From Pohlia nutans (taxonomy: Eukaryota > Streptophyta > Bryopsida > Bryales > Mniaceae), in contig CM040090.1 in the NCBI GenBank assembly GCA_022496805.1, positions 13,076,001 to 13,140,000 on the forward strand: 64,000 nt of DNA, in the 5' to 3' direction. Below, in pieces: positions 23,601-33,367 of the stretch (its first letter is position 1; each line of letters begins with the position of its first letter). The translations under genes and the position numbers were made by a program. The notes below the pieces were generated by a model. The model ran no database searches and was not told where the DNA came from. It saw nothing but the letters and a program-made list of their open reading frames with translations.

Positions 23601-24530
23601 AAGCGATTCTCAGACCTCATCCCTCGGGCGTGGCCGAGGTCACCACGTCGTGACGCCGTCATGTCGTGGCCATCGAGGCCATAGCCGGGACTCCCCAGGA
23701 TAGGTCTCGGCCCCGAGACCTCAAATCACACCCTCGGAAACATGATTCACGCACCCATGTGGCTCGGGCACGCACACCCTGATGTCCACGGTCATGCACA
23801 GAATTGGGCGCCACGGGAATACCCTCAAGCGATTCTCAGACCTCAACCCACGGGCGTGGCGGAGGTCGCCACGTCGTGACGCCGTCACGTGGTGGCCATC
23901 GAGTCCATACGCCGGACTCCCCAGGATTGGTCTCGGTTCCGAGACCTCAAATCACACCCTCGTAAACATGATTCACGTACTCATGTGGCTCGGCCACGAA
24001 CACCGTGATCTCCACGGTCATGCACAGAATTGGGCGCCACTAGAGTACCCTCAAGCGATTCTCAGACCTCATCCCACGGGCGTGGCCGAGGTCACCACGT
24101 CGTGACGCCGTCACGTGGTGGCTATCGAGGCCATAGCCGGGACTCCCCAGGATAGGTCTCGGCCCCGAGACCTCAAATCACACCCTCGGAAACATGATTC
24201 ACGCACCCATGTGGCTCGGCCACGAACACCCTGATGTCCACGGTCATGCACAGAATTGGGCGCCACGGGAGTACCCTCGAGCGATTCTCAGACCTCTTCC
24301 CACGGGCGTGGCCGAGGTCACCACGTCGTGACGCTGTTACGTGGTGGCCATCGAGTCCATACCTCGGACTCCCCAGGATAGGTCTCGGCCCCGAGACCTC
24401 AAATCACACCCTCGGAAACATGATTCACGCACCCATGTGGCTCAGCCACGAACACCCTGATGTCCACGGTCATGTACAGAATTGGGCGCCACGGGAGTAC
24501 CTTTAAGCATCTCTCTGACCTCTTTCCACG
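14688..24530 (+). repeat. Satellite array, 226-bp monomer, about 43 copies
   Basis: The ATGCACAG landmark recurs at 14755, 14981, 15207, 15433 and onward in exact 226-bp steps. The copy at 24246 is only one base short of 42 perfect periods, the loss being a C near 21875. The monomer is GC-rich and contains GGTCTCGGCCCCGAGACC (two 8-bp inverted arms around CC), GTGGCTCGGCCAC, TGACGCCGTCA and a CACGTG core. Variant monomers recur at 1582 bp (7 units, e.g. 17681/19263, 18133/19715, 22200/23782) and 1808 bp (8 units, 16548/18356), which shows higher-order organisation. Short ORFs repeat in every monomer but shift frame, because 226 is not a multiple of three. Confidence 0.97.
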
Positions 24531-24649
24531 ACCCTAAACTCGCACTCCTCAGTTTACAACGCAATCAGGCAATGGCAAGAGCAAAGGTATCACAATAGGA
24601 GGCCTTACATTAAATACTGAAGCAATCTGCCTTAGGGTGTGGGTGTGGG

Positions 24650-24850
24650 CACCACGCCGTTACGACGTCCCGCGGTGGCCAATTCGTCCTTACCGTGGAC
24701 TCCCCAGCATGGGTCTCGGCCCCGAGACCTGTATCTAGGGTGTTAAAAATATGTTTAAGAGTCCCATGTAACTAGACCGCGTCCACGCTGATTTCCCACG
24801 TCATGCATTACCAGAGTACCCAAGTGCGTCACCCGGACCTTCCACCTCGA
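24650..24850 (+). repeat. Strongly diverged satellite monomer beyond the array edge
   Basis: The order CCGTTACGACGTC, CGGTGGCCAATTCGTC, GGACTCCCCAGCATGGGTCT, CGGCCCCGAGACCT and CCAGAGTACCCAAG parallels a monomer with many substitutions. It lies past the unique edge sequence at 24515-24550. Confidence 0.6.
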
Positions 24851-25782
24851 GACTTGTTTTTTCACTTATCTTGCAATCTATGTGCAGGGCATAGAGAAAT
24901 CATTTGGCAAGGGGTTTATCACATGCGATATTCAACGATCAAAGAACTTACAGATCCGATAGGTTCGGCAATCCTCGGCGTCGTGATGGGTATTTGATGC
25001 TCGGCCAAGATATCTGGTGGCTCTGAATTATTTGCTCCATTCTTTGATGCTCAACCCCTTGTCATAGATGCCTGTATTGGGAATATCTGCGTCAGAATCG
25101 GATTCAATCAAGATGCAAACAATACGACTTTATACTCGATTCCTTCCAAAGCATACATTTCAGTCTACCTATCCAACACGGTCGAGGAGATCAAACCCTC
25201 GTGCTACTCGACCCGGAACCCACGGCGCCTGATTCTGGTACCAGTTCGAGAGGACCTCAACGTGCAACGCCAGCTGGCCTTTAATCCACAGCCACAGGCT
25301 ATGAAGTGCACCTTGCAACTGAATCGTGCAGCCCGTAACTTAAATGGGCACCTGAACCTAGAAATTCGCATGCGCCAGTTACTTGGAGCAAACGCACAAT
25401 GACGAATAGGCGAGACGACAAGCGCTGTGCGGGACGGATGTGCATACGTGCGGAGACAGAGTTTGGGACTGCAATGTTCGCAGGCGTTCGGTCACAGTGC
25501 GAAGGCTGCAATGCGTGCGAGCAATTTGCAGCAGTGCGGCTGAGTAAACCCTAGACCACAGGTCGGATCTCACAATGAATGCCCTAATCCAAAATTCGAG
25601 GGCCAACCCTCATTCCACGACGATTTTGCCTGGCTTTAGGGTCTACTTTAGATTGGGCATTGGGTCCTCACTCGCACCGCTGGGCCCACGTGCCCGCCTG
25701 CACGGTAATTTAAGACTTAAACTACCACTCCCATCTACATCCCAAATTAATATCCATAATGAACTTGATGGAACAAAGGAGT
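24851..25782. other. Spacer without recognisable gene
   Basis: Mixed-composition DNA. Short ORFs occur on both strands around 25299-25606 but overlap each other in competing frames and show no family features. Confidence 0.4.
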
Positions 25783-26157
25783 TCATACCACTTGCTAAGA
25801 CAAGCTCCCAATAATAGAATCTATAACTCACACCGTTGGATGATGACTTACTTGAGATCCTGCAACGGTGCCCTTCATTATTTTGACGTTGTCTTCACTG
25901 TATGCCTGGGTTGTGTCTTCCGCCACTACCCCTTCTTGCAAGCTCGCCAAGTTGGTCACTTCTTCTCCTCCAAAATCAATCTTCACACCCACAGGTATCT
26001 CAATATCTGTTAAACGTGACAAATGTTTCGACGCTCTCATCCTCGACCGCTCTAATTCACGTCTGCTAGAATATAATATCCTTCCTCGCTTCTTCCTCTT
26101 CTTCTGCCTACTCACACTCTCTGAATTAATTGAACAAATATCGTCTAACATCTGCAT
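25783..26157 (-). CDS. Possible small hypothetical protein, two exons
   Basis: The ATG at 26157 opens a 102-codon exon to 25852, ending in a consensus GTAAGT donor. An acceptor (CTTGTCTTAG) would resume at 25794 and stop three codons later. The residues include a very basic stretch (RQKKRKKRGR) and then a KIDFGGEEV segment. The predicted intron (57 bp) is short for a plant, so this may be one internal exon of a longer gene. The family is not recognised. Confidence 0.2.
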
Positions 26158-26765
26158 AGCCAGAAGTTCTACTTAGAAGTTTCATCACAATAGAATGTGT
26201 GATCTAAGCTATTCGAGGTCGACGCTGTTCGATTCTACAAACTATCACTAGTATCGCACAACACATTCTTCCATCAACATGAACTGCAGTGTGCATGTGG
26301 CTAGAAGTTTACCATTCTGTCTTCTATTTATTTTCAATGTTTCTATAATTATCAGAACGTCGTTCCAGATTAACTTGATAACTATTTGTTATCAACGCAT
26401 TTGATAAGATACATGATCATCCATTTCAGCTGTCACTGACATATACATGATGTCTCAGCATTTATGAATTACGGATGCTTGCTATAGAATGTAATTCCAC
26501 GTTCTCCATTTCCTGACTCCGCCGTCTTTGAATGCACTAAAGTTTGTATCCTATGTCCATGTCTAGAAAGTTGAAGCGGCAAAGCCTTGTCAGAGGTCTA
26601 TTTTAAAGGTTGAACGAAACGCTCAAAGTTAGAAAAAGTATGCCACAACATCTGTAGAATTGCATAATCTAATTCCAACAACATGGCTTCTATGCTTACG
26701 TTCATTGCTTTCATTTCTGTTGTCAACTCTCCTTCATATCTATCCACTAAATCTTAACAGCTGAG

Positions 26766-27239
26766 ATGGATGCTTTGGAGATTGAGGCTTTAGAGGAAGT
26801 GCTAGACTTGGATACCATTGGGAGATTCCCGATGCGATGCGATGAAGACTATCCCGTTGTGTCCAGGAATGGTCGTTTGGTGCACATGTCGAATCCCATC
26901 AACAGCTTGGAGGGTGCAGTGGAATTGTGGATGGGCGAATTCCCAAACTGTCGAGACTTCGACATCAACCTCGCAATCATCTTGCTAGACAAAGATCGAC
27001 TTCGATTCTACCGAGTCCCGTGTGGATTTTGGGACTCCCTCCCTCGACCTCCTCTTGTCTGGAGGCTCATATGGTCTCATTATGTCTGCAATTTGTTGGG
27101 ACTCCCCGATCCTTGCAACCTCGAAAGTGACGGTATTCCAATTGTGCCAGAAGAAATTGCAACAGCCGTCCAAGATTTCTTTGACAATGAACCCAAGCCT
27201 CCGTTTTGGGGTTCCGTTCCAAACACCTCGCCATTCTAA
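26766..27239 (+). CDS. Hypothetical protein, 157 aa
   Basis: A complete ATG-to-TAA frame. The protein is acidic with many tryptophans and aromatic residues (LVWRLIWSHYVCNLLG, ELWMGEF, CGFWDSLPRP), no signal peptide and no obvious transmembrane segment. I do not recognise the family. The copia element inserted about 260 bp downstream. An overlapping frame on the same strand (27022-27279) is open but less protein-like. The single short exon and lack of motif keep confidence moderate. Confidence 0.4.
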   Translation: MDALEIEALEEVLDLDTIGRFPMRCDEDYPVVSRNGRLVHMSNPINSLEGAVELWMGEFPNCRDFDINLAIILLDKDRLRFYRVPCGFWDSLPRPPLVWRLIWSHYVCNLLGLPDPCNLESDGIPIVPEEIATAVQDFFDNEPKPPFWGSVPNTSPF

Positions 27240-27497
27240 TTTCCCGGTCATTGAGGAAACTTTCGGGCTACCTTACTAGAAGCTGAAGCTTAGATGTTTA
27301 TGATATCATGCAAAATATCATTGTACTTAGGAGACAGTCTTTTTATTTTCTTTATTCAAGTATCATTATAATACTGTGTGTCATAGAAGCTTCGTCTACA
27401 GTTCATATAGATTAGTCTTACAAAAAGCTGCACGTTCACAAAGACTGTGTCCTCATAGTATAAATAAACCTCAACGACAACTTGTTCACGTGAATAT

Positions 27498-27755
27498 TAT
27501 TGAAGGTAGAGAAGATTGCACAAGGCACACACACGAACACAAGGAATGCGTAGAAAGAGATGATCTTTACTCAAAGGCCTTCCACCTTAAGTAGTGTACA
27601 CTAGGAGGTCACCATGGACAAACCATATGGGATAACTCATCACAAGGACACTCTAGAGATCAGCCCATGCCTAACCCCTCCTCCCACACACCATTATTTA
27701 GCACCCGTACGTCTTTGGCTTCTAGCAATACTACGTTGCATCAATTACCTCAATA
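27498..27755 (-). repeat. 3' LTR of the copia element
   Basis: 258 bp, TATTGAAGG...CCTCAATA on the plus strand. It is adjacent to the polypurine tract at its inner edge and to the target duplication AATAT at its outer edge. The last 25 bases of gag-pol lie inside it. Confidence 0.95.
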
Positions 27756-30700
27756 CTCCCACTTTGCGTAGAGCCAAAGCCTCTAAGTCCAAATGCTATT
27801 ACTAATCGTTGGTGTCGGTCTCTACAAAGACCCTTTGTGAGCACATCCGCCACCATGTGCTCCGTTGGGCAATACTCCAAATGTATAACTCCCAATTCCA
27901 ACTTCTCCCGAATGAAGTGGTATTGCACATCAATGTGCTTCGTGCGTGAATGATGTGTAGGGTTCTTTGCAAGTGAAATGCACCCTTGGTTGTCACACAT
28001 AATCGTTGTAGCCTCACCTTGTGTGCAACCCACATCCACCATTAGTTGCCTCAACCAAATGGCCTCCTTCGTGGCATGGCTCGTAGCCATGTACTCGGCC
28101 TCCACCGTTGATGTCGCCGTCGTTTGTTGCCGCTTGCTATTCCACGACACCGCTCCCGATCCGACCTTGAACATGTAGCCCGTTGTCGATCTTCGATCGC
28201 TCGTGTCTCCCGCGTAGTCCGCGTCACAATAGCCGCTCAACACAATGTCTTTGCCTCCAAGACACAACTTCACATCGCTTGTGCCCCTCAAATAACGCAT
28301 GATCCTCTTGACCGTCATCCAATGCATCGAGCCCGGTCTCGCCATGTGTTGACTCACCACGCTAATTGGATACGCAAGGTCGGGCCGTGTCGCAATCATC
28401 GCATACATCAACGACCCCACCGCTTGCTTGTATGGCACCTCCGCCATCGATTTAGCCTCCATCGCATACTCCTCCTCCGAAAGCTTGACGAGCTTGGAGT
28501 TTGCATCCAATGGTGTTGCCACGGGCTTACAATCCTCCATCCCGAATCTCTTGAGCACGTCCATCACATACTTGCCTTGACTCATGGTGATAGTGCGTGT
28601 AGCCCTATCACGCACAAACTCAACACCAAGACAAAAGTGCAATTCTCCAAGATCACTCATCTCGTACTCTCTCTCAAGCATGCCTTTTAATGCATTCATT
28701 AAACTCATGAGGCTTGCAAGAATGATCAAATCATCAACATATATGATCACAATCACCACATTTTGCCCCTCTTGCATGAAGTAGAGACTATGATCCGCAA
28801 TGCTCCTAGTAAACCCGTGTGCAAGCAAGAACGTGTCAATCTTTTGGTACCACGCTCTTGGAGATTGTTTCAACCCATACAATGATTTTTGCAACTTACA
28901 AACAAGGTGCTCTTTACCTTGTTGCACAAACCCCTCAGGTTGCACCATGTAGATATCCTCCTCCAAATCGCCATTCAAAAATGCGGTCTTCACATCCATT
29001 TGATGCATCTCCAAGTCCAAGGCCGCTCCAATGGCAAGAATGCATCGAATGGTGGTGAACTTGGCCACGGGAGCAAATGTCTCGTGAAAGTCCACCCCAT
29101 GCACTTGCGCGAACCCCTTGGCTACTAATCTTGCCTTGTGACGCACAACAATACCCGAAACATCCCTCTTTGTCCGAAACACCCATTTGCAACCAATGGG
29201 GTTGCGATCCTTTGGAATGGGAGTTAATTGCCACGTACCGTTAGCAATTAGAGAGTCGTACTCCTCTTGCATGGCGCGCTCCCACTTGACCGCATCCTCA
29301 CCTTGCATGGCTTCTCGAATGGTCAATGGACCATCCGATAATGCCACATTCGCATGCTCGTCCTCCACTTGAGGGAAGATGTGGTTCTTCCACCATTCTC
29401 CAGGTGGCTTGCGCGATCTCTCGGGGTACCGCCGCTCGCTTGAAGAAACTTGCTCCTCTTGCGTGCCCTTTGCGCCATTCTTGGCCTTTGAGCTCGATGG
29501 CGCTTCAACAACCTCCGTGTCGCCAGCTTCGTCATCACCGTCATCATCACCTACATCAACAACACTAGGAGACTTGGAGGGTGTGTCCACCAAAACGTCT
29601 CCACTACTCCCACTTGGACCAACCTCCAAAGGAGCCTCCATCGTAGACTCCTCACAAAATGTCACATCACGTGACCGAATGATCTTCCTCGTGTCCACCG
29701 ACATGAGTCTATACGCCTTGGTACCTTCACAATACCCAAGAAACACACATTTCAAGGCCTTAGCCTCGAGTTTCGTCCTCCGTTCGTCGGGAACCTTCGC
29801 ATATGCAATGCATCCGAAGATGCGCATGTGTGCAACACATGGTTGCCTCCCACTCCACGCTTGCTCCGGCGTCATGCCTTCAACCGCGCTTGTTGGACAC
29901 CGATTGCGTGTGTATACCGCATTCACCACCGCTTCCGCCCAAAGGTCCAACTTCAAGTTTTGAGCGTGCAACATGCTCCTCGCCATCTCTACAATGGTGC
30001 GATTTGCGCGCTCCGCAACTCCATTTTGTTGAGGCGTGTACGGGGCCGAAGTTTGGCGTGCGATGCCTTCATTCTTCAAAAGCTCGTCAAATTTCTTGGA
30101 CATGTACTCGCCGCCATTGTCCGACCGAAACACCTTGATCTTCAACTCGGATTGGTTCTCCACCAATGTCTTGAACTCCTTGAACTTCTCAAAGCACTCA
30201 CTCTTGGCTTTGATAGGGTAGAGCCATATCTTCCTTGAAAAATCATCGATGAAGGTCACAAAGTACTTGCAACCTCCCATCGATGTGGTCTTCATGGGGC
30301 CACACACATCCGAATGCACGATCTCCAAAACTTTTGTGGCCCGTGTCGCCCCTTCACCCGCAAATGGCAACCGTTGTTGCTTGCCTTCAATGCAACCTTC
30401 ACACGTGAATGTAGAAGCATCCACTTTCAATTGATGAAGGTCCATACCGCTTACCATGCCGCGTAGTGTCTTCACACTCTTGATGTTCAAATGGCCAAGT
30501 CGACGATGCCACAACGCCAACTTGTCGTCCTTCAAGTTTGAATGCGCCAACGCCGCCGATTCCTTCGAATGCACCTTGGAGAACTTGATGTGGTACAAGC
30601 CCTCGTGTTCTTCAATGATGGCCACCTCATCTCGACTCGGTGACAACACATAACACCCCTTATCACTAAACTCAACCCTCAAGTGCTTTGCCACTAATTG

Positions 30701-31885
30701 CCTCACCGATAGTAAATTTGCCGTTAATTTGGGAACGTGGAGGACATCTTGGATAGTGATTGTCTTCACACGACCCCTCACCTCGGTGTCTACAACAATT
30801 TGGCCCTTGCCAACGGCCTCAAGCACCGTATCATCTCCCAAAATCACTCTCCTTGGATTAATGAGAGCATACGAATGAAAACAAGTTTTATGTGGTGACA
30901 TGTGGCTTGTAGCCCCCGAATCAACAATCCAATCACTCGTACTACCATTGCACGATACATTGCTTGCCATGTTTGCATACTCATCACCAACCTCAATCCA
31001 ATCACTCATGCTTGCATCACCCTCGATACCATCACTCATGCTTGCATCACCCTCGATGCCATCGCTCATGCTTGCTTCATATCTAGCCGTAAATGCGTAC
31101 TCATCATCGTCACGAGTTTTAGTGTTGTTTGCACTCTCCCCTTTCTCATCCCTCTTGCGTTTGAAGCAAAATTTGGCAATGTGGCCCTTCTTACCACAAT
31201 AGAAGCACACCTTGTCGCTTGAGCTCCCACCGCCTCCATTCTTGGATTGCTTCGCCACGAGTGCCGCTCCATCTTCTCGAGACTCGTTCTCCTTTCGCCG
31301 CGAAAGCTCGTGCAACAACCGTGAGGTCACATAGTCCAATGTGAGCTCCGTAATGGGTCTTGACTCCATCGCCACGATGAGGTACTCGTATGATGATGGA
31401 AGGCTCTCCAAAAGTGTCATCACGATGTCACCATCCGTAACCGACACGTCGCAACCGTTGAGTTGATCCGCGAGAGCTTTGACCTTGTTGATGTGCGCCA
31501 ACATGTCATCTTCTTCACCCATCTTGATGGTGAAGAACTTGCGCCTCAAAAACAAAATGTTGGCCAATGTTTTCGCTTCGTGAATGTTGCAAAGCTTGGA
31601 CCATGCTTCCGCGGGTGTCTTGCACGAACGAATGTGCGCAAGTTGCGAATCCGCGAGGTTGAGTGCCAAAATGGCAAATGCCTTCTTCTCCCTCCTCGTG
31701 TACGCTTGCATGATCCTAGGATCCGTAGAAGAGAAAGGAGGTTCCTCACTACCCTCGACAATCTCCCACAACTCCTTCTCGGCCATCACCATCTCCATTT
31801 TGAACTTCCACAAGTGGAAATTCACCCCATCGAACTTGTCCACGACCTTGGGACCCTCACCCTCAAAAGATGCCATGATCCTCAC
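27731..31885 (-). CDS. Ty1/copia gag-pol polyprotein, 1384 aa
   Basis: One uninterrupted frame encodes the gag, protease, integrase, reverse transcriptase and RNase H needed for replication through an RNA intermediate. Gag occupies roughly 1-210. A CCHC knuckle (CFYCGKKGHIAKFC) is at 227-240. Three 10-residue repeats lie at 271-300. The protease active site DSGATSHMS is at 322-330. A pre-integrase region has LWHRRLGHLN at 458 and C495/C498. The integrase triad is D526, D589 (FRSDNGGEY) and E625, with 35 residues between the last two. RT has the YVDD box at 1049-1052. RNase H has DADYAGD at 1221, E1264 and D1298. All catalytic residues expected for the family are present. A second ATG at codon 4 (MASFEG) may be the real start. 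The frame reads through the polypurine tract and stops 25 bases inside the 3' LTR. Confidence 0.97.
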   Translation of the reverse strand: MRIMASFEGEGPKVVDKFDGVNFHLWKFKMEMVMAEKELWEIVEGSEEPPFSSTDPRIMQAYTRREKKAFAILALNLADSQLAHIRSCKTPAEAWSKLCNIHEAKTLANILFLRRKFFTIKMGEEDDMLAHINKVKALADQLNGCDVSVTDGDIVMTLLESLPSSYEYLIVAMESRPITELTLDYVTSRLLHELSRRKENESREDGAALVAKQSKNGGGGSSSDKVCFYCGKKGHIAKFCFKRKRDEKGESANNTKTRDDDEYAFTARYEASMSDGIEGDASMSDGIEGDASMSDWIEVGDEYANMASNVSCNGSTSDWIVDSGATSHMSPHKTCFHSYALINPRRVILGDDTVLEAVGKGQIVVDTEVRGRVKTITIQDVLHVPKLTANLLSVRQLVAKHLRVEFSDKGCYVLSPSRDEVAIIEEHEGLYHIKFSKVHSKESAALAHSNLKDDKLALWHRRLGHLNIKSVKTLRGMVSGMDLHQLKVDASTFTCEGCIEGKQQRLPFAGEGATRATKVLEIVHSDVCGPMKTTSMGGCKYFVTFIDDFSRKIWLYPIKAKSECFEKFKEFKTLVENQSELKIKVFRSDNGGEYMSKKFDELLKNEGIARQTSAPYTPQQNGVAERANRTIVEMARSMLHAQNLKLDLWAEAVVNAVYTRNRCPTSAVEGMTPEQAWSGRQPCVAHMRIFGCIAYAKVPDERRTKLEAKALKCVFLGYCEGTKAYRLMSVDTRKIIRSRDVTFCEESTMEAPLEVGPSGSSGDVLVDTPSKSPSVVDVGDDDGDDEAGDTEVVEAPSSSKAKNGAKGTQEEQVSSSERRYPERSRKPPGEWWKNHIFPQVEDEHANVALSDGPLTIREAMQGEDAVKWERAMQEEYDSLIANGTWQLTPIPKDRNPIGCKWVFRTKRDVSGIVVRHKARLVAKGFAQVHGVDFHETFAPVAKFTTIRCILAIGAALDLEMHQMDVKTAFLNGDLEEDIYMVQPEGFVQQGKEHLVCKLQKSLYGLKQSPRAWYQKIDTFLLAHGFTRSIADHSLYFMQEGQNVVIVIIYVDDLIILASLMSLMNALKGMLEREYEMSDLGELHFCLGVEFVRDRATRTITMSQGKYVMDVLKRFGMEDCKPVATPLDANSKLVKLSEEEYAMEAKSMAEVPYKQAVGSLMYAMIATRPDLAYPISVVSQHMARPGSMHWMTVKRIMRYLRGTSDVKLCLGGKDIVLSGYCDADYAGDTSDRRSTTGYMFKVGSGAVSWNSKRQQTTATSTVEAEYMATSHATKEAIWLRQLMVDVGCTQGEATTIMCDNQGCISLAKNPTHHSRTKHIDVQYHFIREKLELGVIHLEYCPTEHMVADVLTKGLCRDRHQRLVIAFGLRGFGSTQSGSIEVIDAT
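27756..27765 (-). promoter_or_regulatory. Polypurine tract
   Basis: On the minus strand it reads AAAGTGGGAG and abuts the 3' LTR exactly. This is the expected primer site for plus-strand DNA synthesis. It lies inside the end of the gag-pol frame. Confidence 0.8.
30986..31075 (-). repeat. In-frame 30-bp minisatellite within gag-pol
   Basis: Three 30-bp units encode ASMSDGIEGD, ASMSDGIEGD and ASMSDWIEVG between the zinc knuckle and the protease. The reading frame is kept, so copy number can vary without disrupting the polyprotein. Confidence 0.85.
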
Positions 31886-32681
31886 TTACGTATGCCTCCC
31901 CACACAAATGAAACCTCAAACTCAAACACACAACTTTGTTTTTGTGATTTTTTTGCTTTGATATTGCACCTTTGTGCACCCAATGGGTTTAAAACAACCC
32001 CAAACACTAGATCAGCACTTTTGTGCTCCACACACGCCTCCCAACACTCAAATGTGAGAACCCTCACCCAAAAATGCAAAGAGGCTCACCAAAACCCTTC
32101 AATCACTCAATGGAGCTCAAAACAACTCCAAATGCTTCAATACGACGCCTTAGTGTCCCCAAACACTCAATGCACGTCAATGACACCTTTGTGTCCTTCA
32201 AGAGCACTCACTCAATGCACATGAACTCACACAAGTCCCTCAAAACCCCAATCGCATTGAAATTGCTCAAAACCGCACCTTTGTGCACAAACTAGCTCCA
32301 AATGAAAATTTGAGCACCCCAAGAGCATGAAACACATGCAACACCTCAAAGCAAGTGCCTAATCACTAGGATCAGATGGTAGACCCTCCACGAGAGCCTT
32401 CACACCTCACAAATCACTTGCATTTACTCAAATGCTCACAATTGAACCAAACGAAGTTCCACTCGCAACGAAGAGATAGAAGAAAGAAAAGAAGGAGATC
32501 AAGGGAAGAAATTGACCAAAGAGAGTGCTCCAACATGTAACTTCAGCCCATGCACACCTCCAAGAAACACCAACGCTTCAACAAGCTCCAAAACCTCCAA
32601 CAATGCTCCAAAACCGCCCGTTGCGCACCGACCTCAAAATACTTGCACAAATGCAATCTAATACTCATGAAACACACATGA
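31886..32681 (-). other. Copia 5' leader
   Basis: About 800 bp between the primer-binding site and the gag start. It contains loosely repeated motifs (plus strand: CACCTTTGTG, CACTCAATG, AAACACTCAA) and no long minus-strand frame. It probably holds the packaging signal; that role is inference from position. Confidence 0.6.
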
Positions 32682-32695
32682 GTGGGCCCATAACC
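32682..32695 (-). promoter_or_regulatory. Primer-binding site, half-tRNA initiator-Met type
   Basis: Next to the 5' LTR, the minus strand reads GGTTATGGGCCCAC. This is complementary to the anticodon-arm region (GUGGGCCCAUAACC) of plant initiator tRNA-Met rather than to its 3' CCA end. Drosophila copia and yeast Ty5 prime from such an internal half-tRNA. Confidence 0.8.
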
Positions 32696-32953
32696 TATTG
32701 AAGGTAGAGAAGATTGCACAAGGCACACACACAAACACAAGGAATGCGTAGAAAGAGATGATCTTTACTCAAAGGCCTTCCACCTTAAGTAGTGTACACT
32801 AGGAGGTCACCATGGACAAACCATATGGGATAACTCATCACAAGGACACTCTAGAGATCAGCCCATGCCTAACCCCTCCTCCCACACACCATTATTTAGC
32901 ACCCGTACGTCTTTGGCTTCTAGCAATACTACGTTGCATCAATTACCTCAATA
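32696..32953 (-). repeat. 5' LTR of the copia element
   Basis: 258 bp, the same length as the 3' LTR and differing at one visible base. It is followed on the plus strand by the target duplication AATAT at 32954-32958. Confidence 0.95.
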
Positions 32954-33367
32954 AATATTATATCACTTTATGTTGTATGACCAAGCCAACTCTAAATTAG
33001 ATTCTTCCCACTCTCACCACATCCACTCATGAACTCTGAATTGTGAGCTCATGCATGTGACATCCTCCATTCTCATTTTATTTTAATTACCCTGCGCCGT
33101 ATAACATTCTGCCATTGTTTAGATTAGATGTCTGGTTAAAGTGAACTTGATGTCAGTTTCAAGGCGGCTCCAATCTTAGACCTATCTCACTGTCCAGTTT
33201 TGAAAATTCTACCATAACACAGAATATTGTGACTCCCCACGTAACGACACCATGTTATTTTCTCAACCCAAATTCATCGTGCTCCACAAGTCATCGTCTA
33301 CTGTCTTCTTTACCGATTTGTTTCTCTTCCTTGATCAAGTAGAATCTCTCTAGCCCAATATCTGTCT

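Larger units (their letters stand above)
27498..32953 (-). mobile_element. Complete young Ty1/copia LTR retrotransposon
   Basis: The element is 5,456 bp, bounded by 258-bp direct LTRs with inverted ends TATTGA...TCAATA. The 5-bp target duplication AATAT lies at 27493-27497 and 32954-32958. It is oriented on the minus strand: the 5' LTR is 32696-32953, then the primer-binding site, an 810-bp leader, gag-pol, the polypurine tract and the 3' LTR at 27498-27755. The LTRs differ at one position that I can see (CACGAAC against CACAAAC near 27535), and the coding frame is intact, so insertion was recent and the element may still be mobile. Domain order (protease, integrase, RT, RNase H) is that of Ty1/copia. 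Confidence 0.97.

Noticed and set aside
14743..24506. Over thirty ORFs of 60-151 codons reading HRIGRH...SDLIPRAWPRSPRRD, and their minus-strand counterparts
   Set aside because: They recur once per monomer, in shifting frames because 226 is not divisible by three, and they end at the same CGTCGTGA. They are by-products of the GC-rich satellite.
14688..24530. CRISPR-like array
   Set aside because: The repeat unit is one continuous 226-bp monomer without unique spacers, and the setting is a plant nuclear genome.
25299..25606. Overlapping minus-strand ORFs of 70 and 75 codons
   Set aside because: They lie in competing frames of the same DNA and show no family similarity.
28124..31222. Plus-strand ORFs of up to 188 codons across the copia element
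   Set aside because: They are antisense shadows of the gag-pol frame with no family features.
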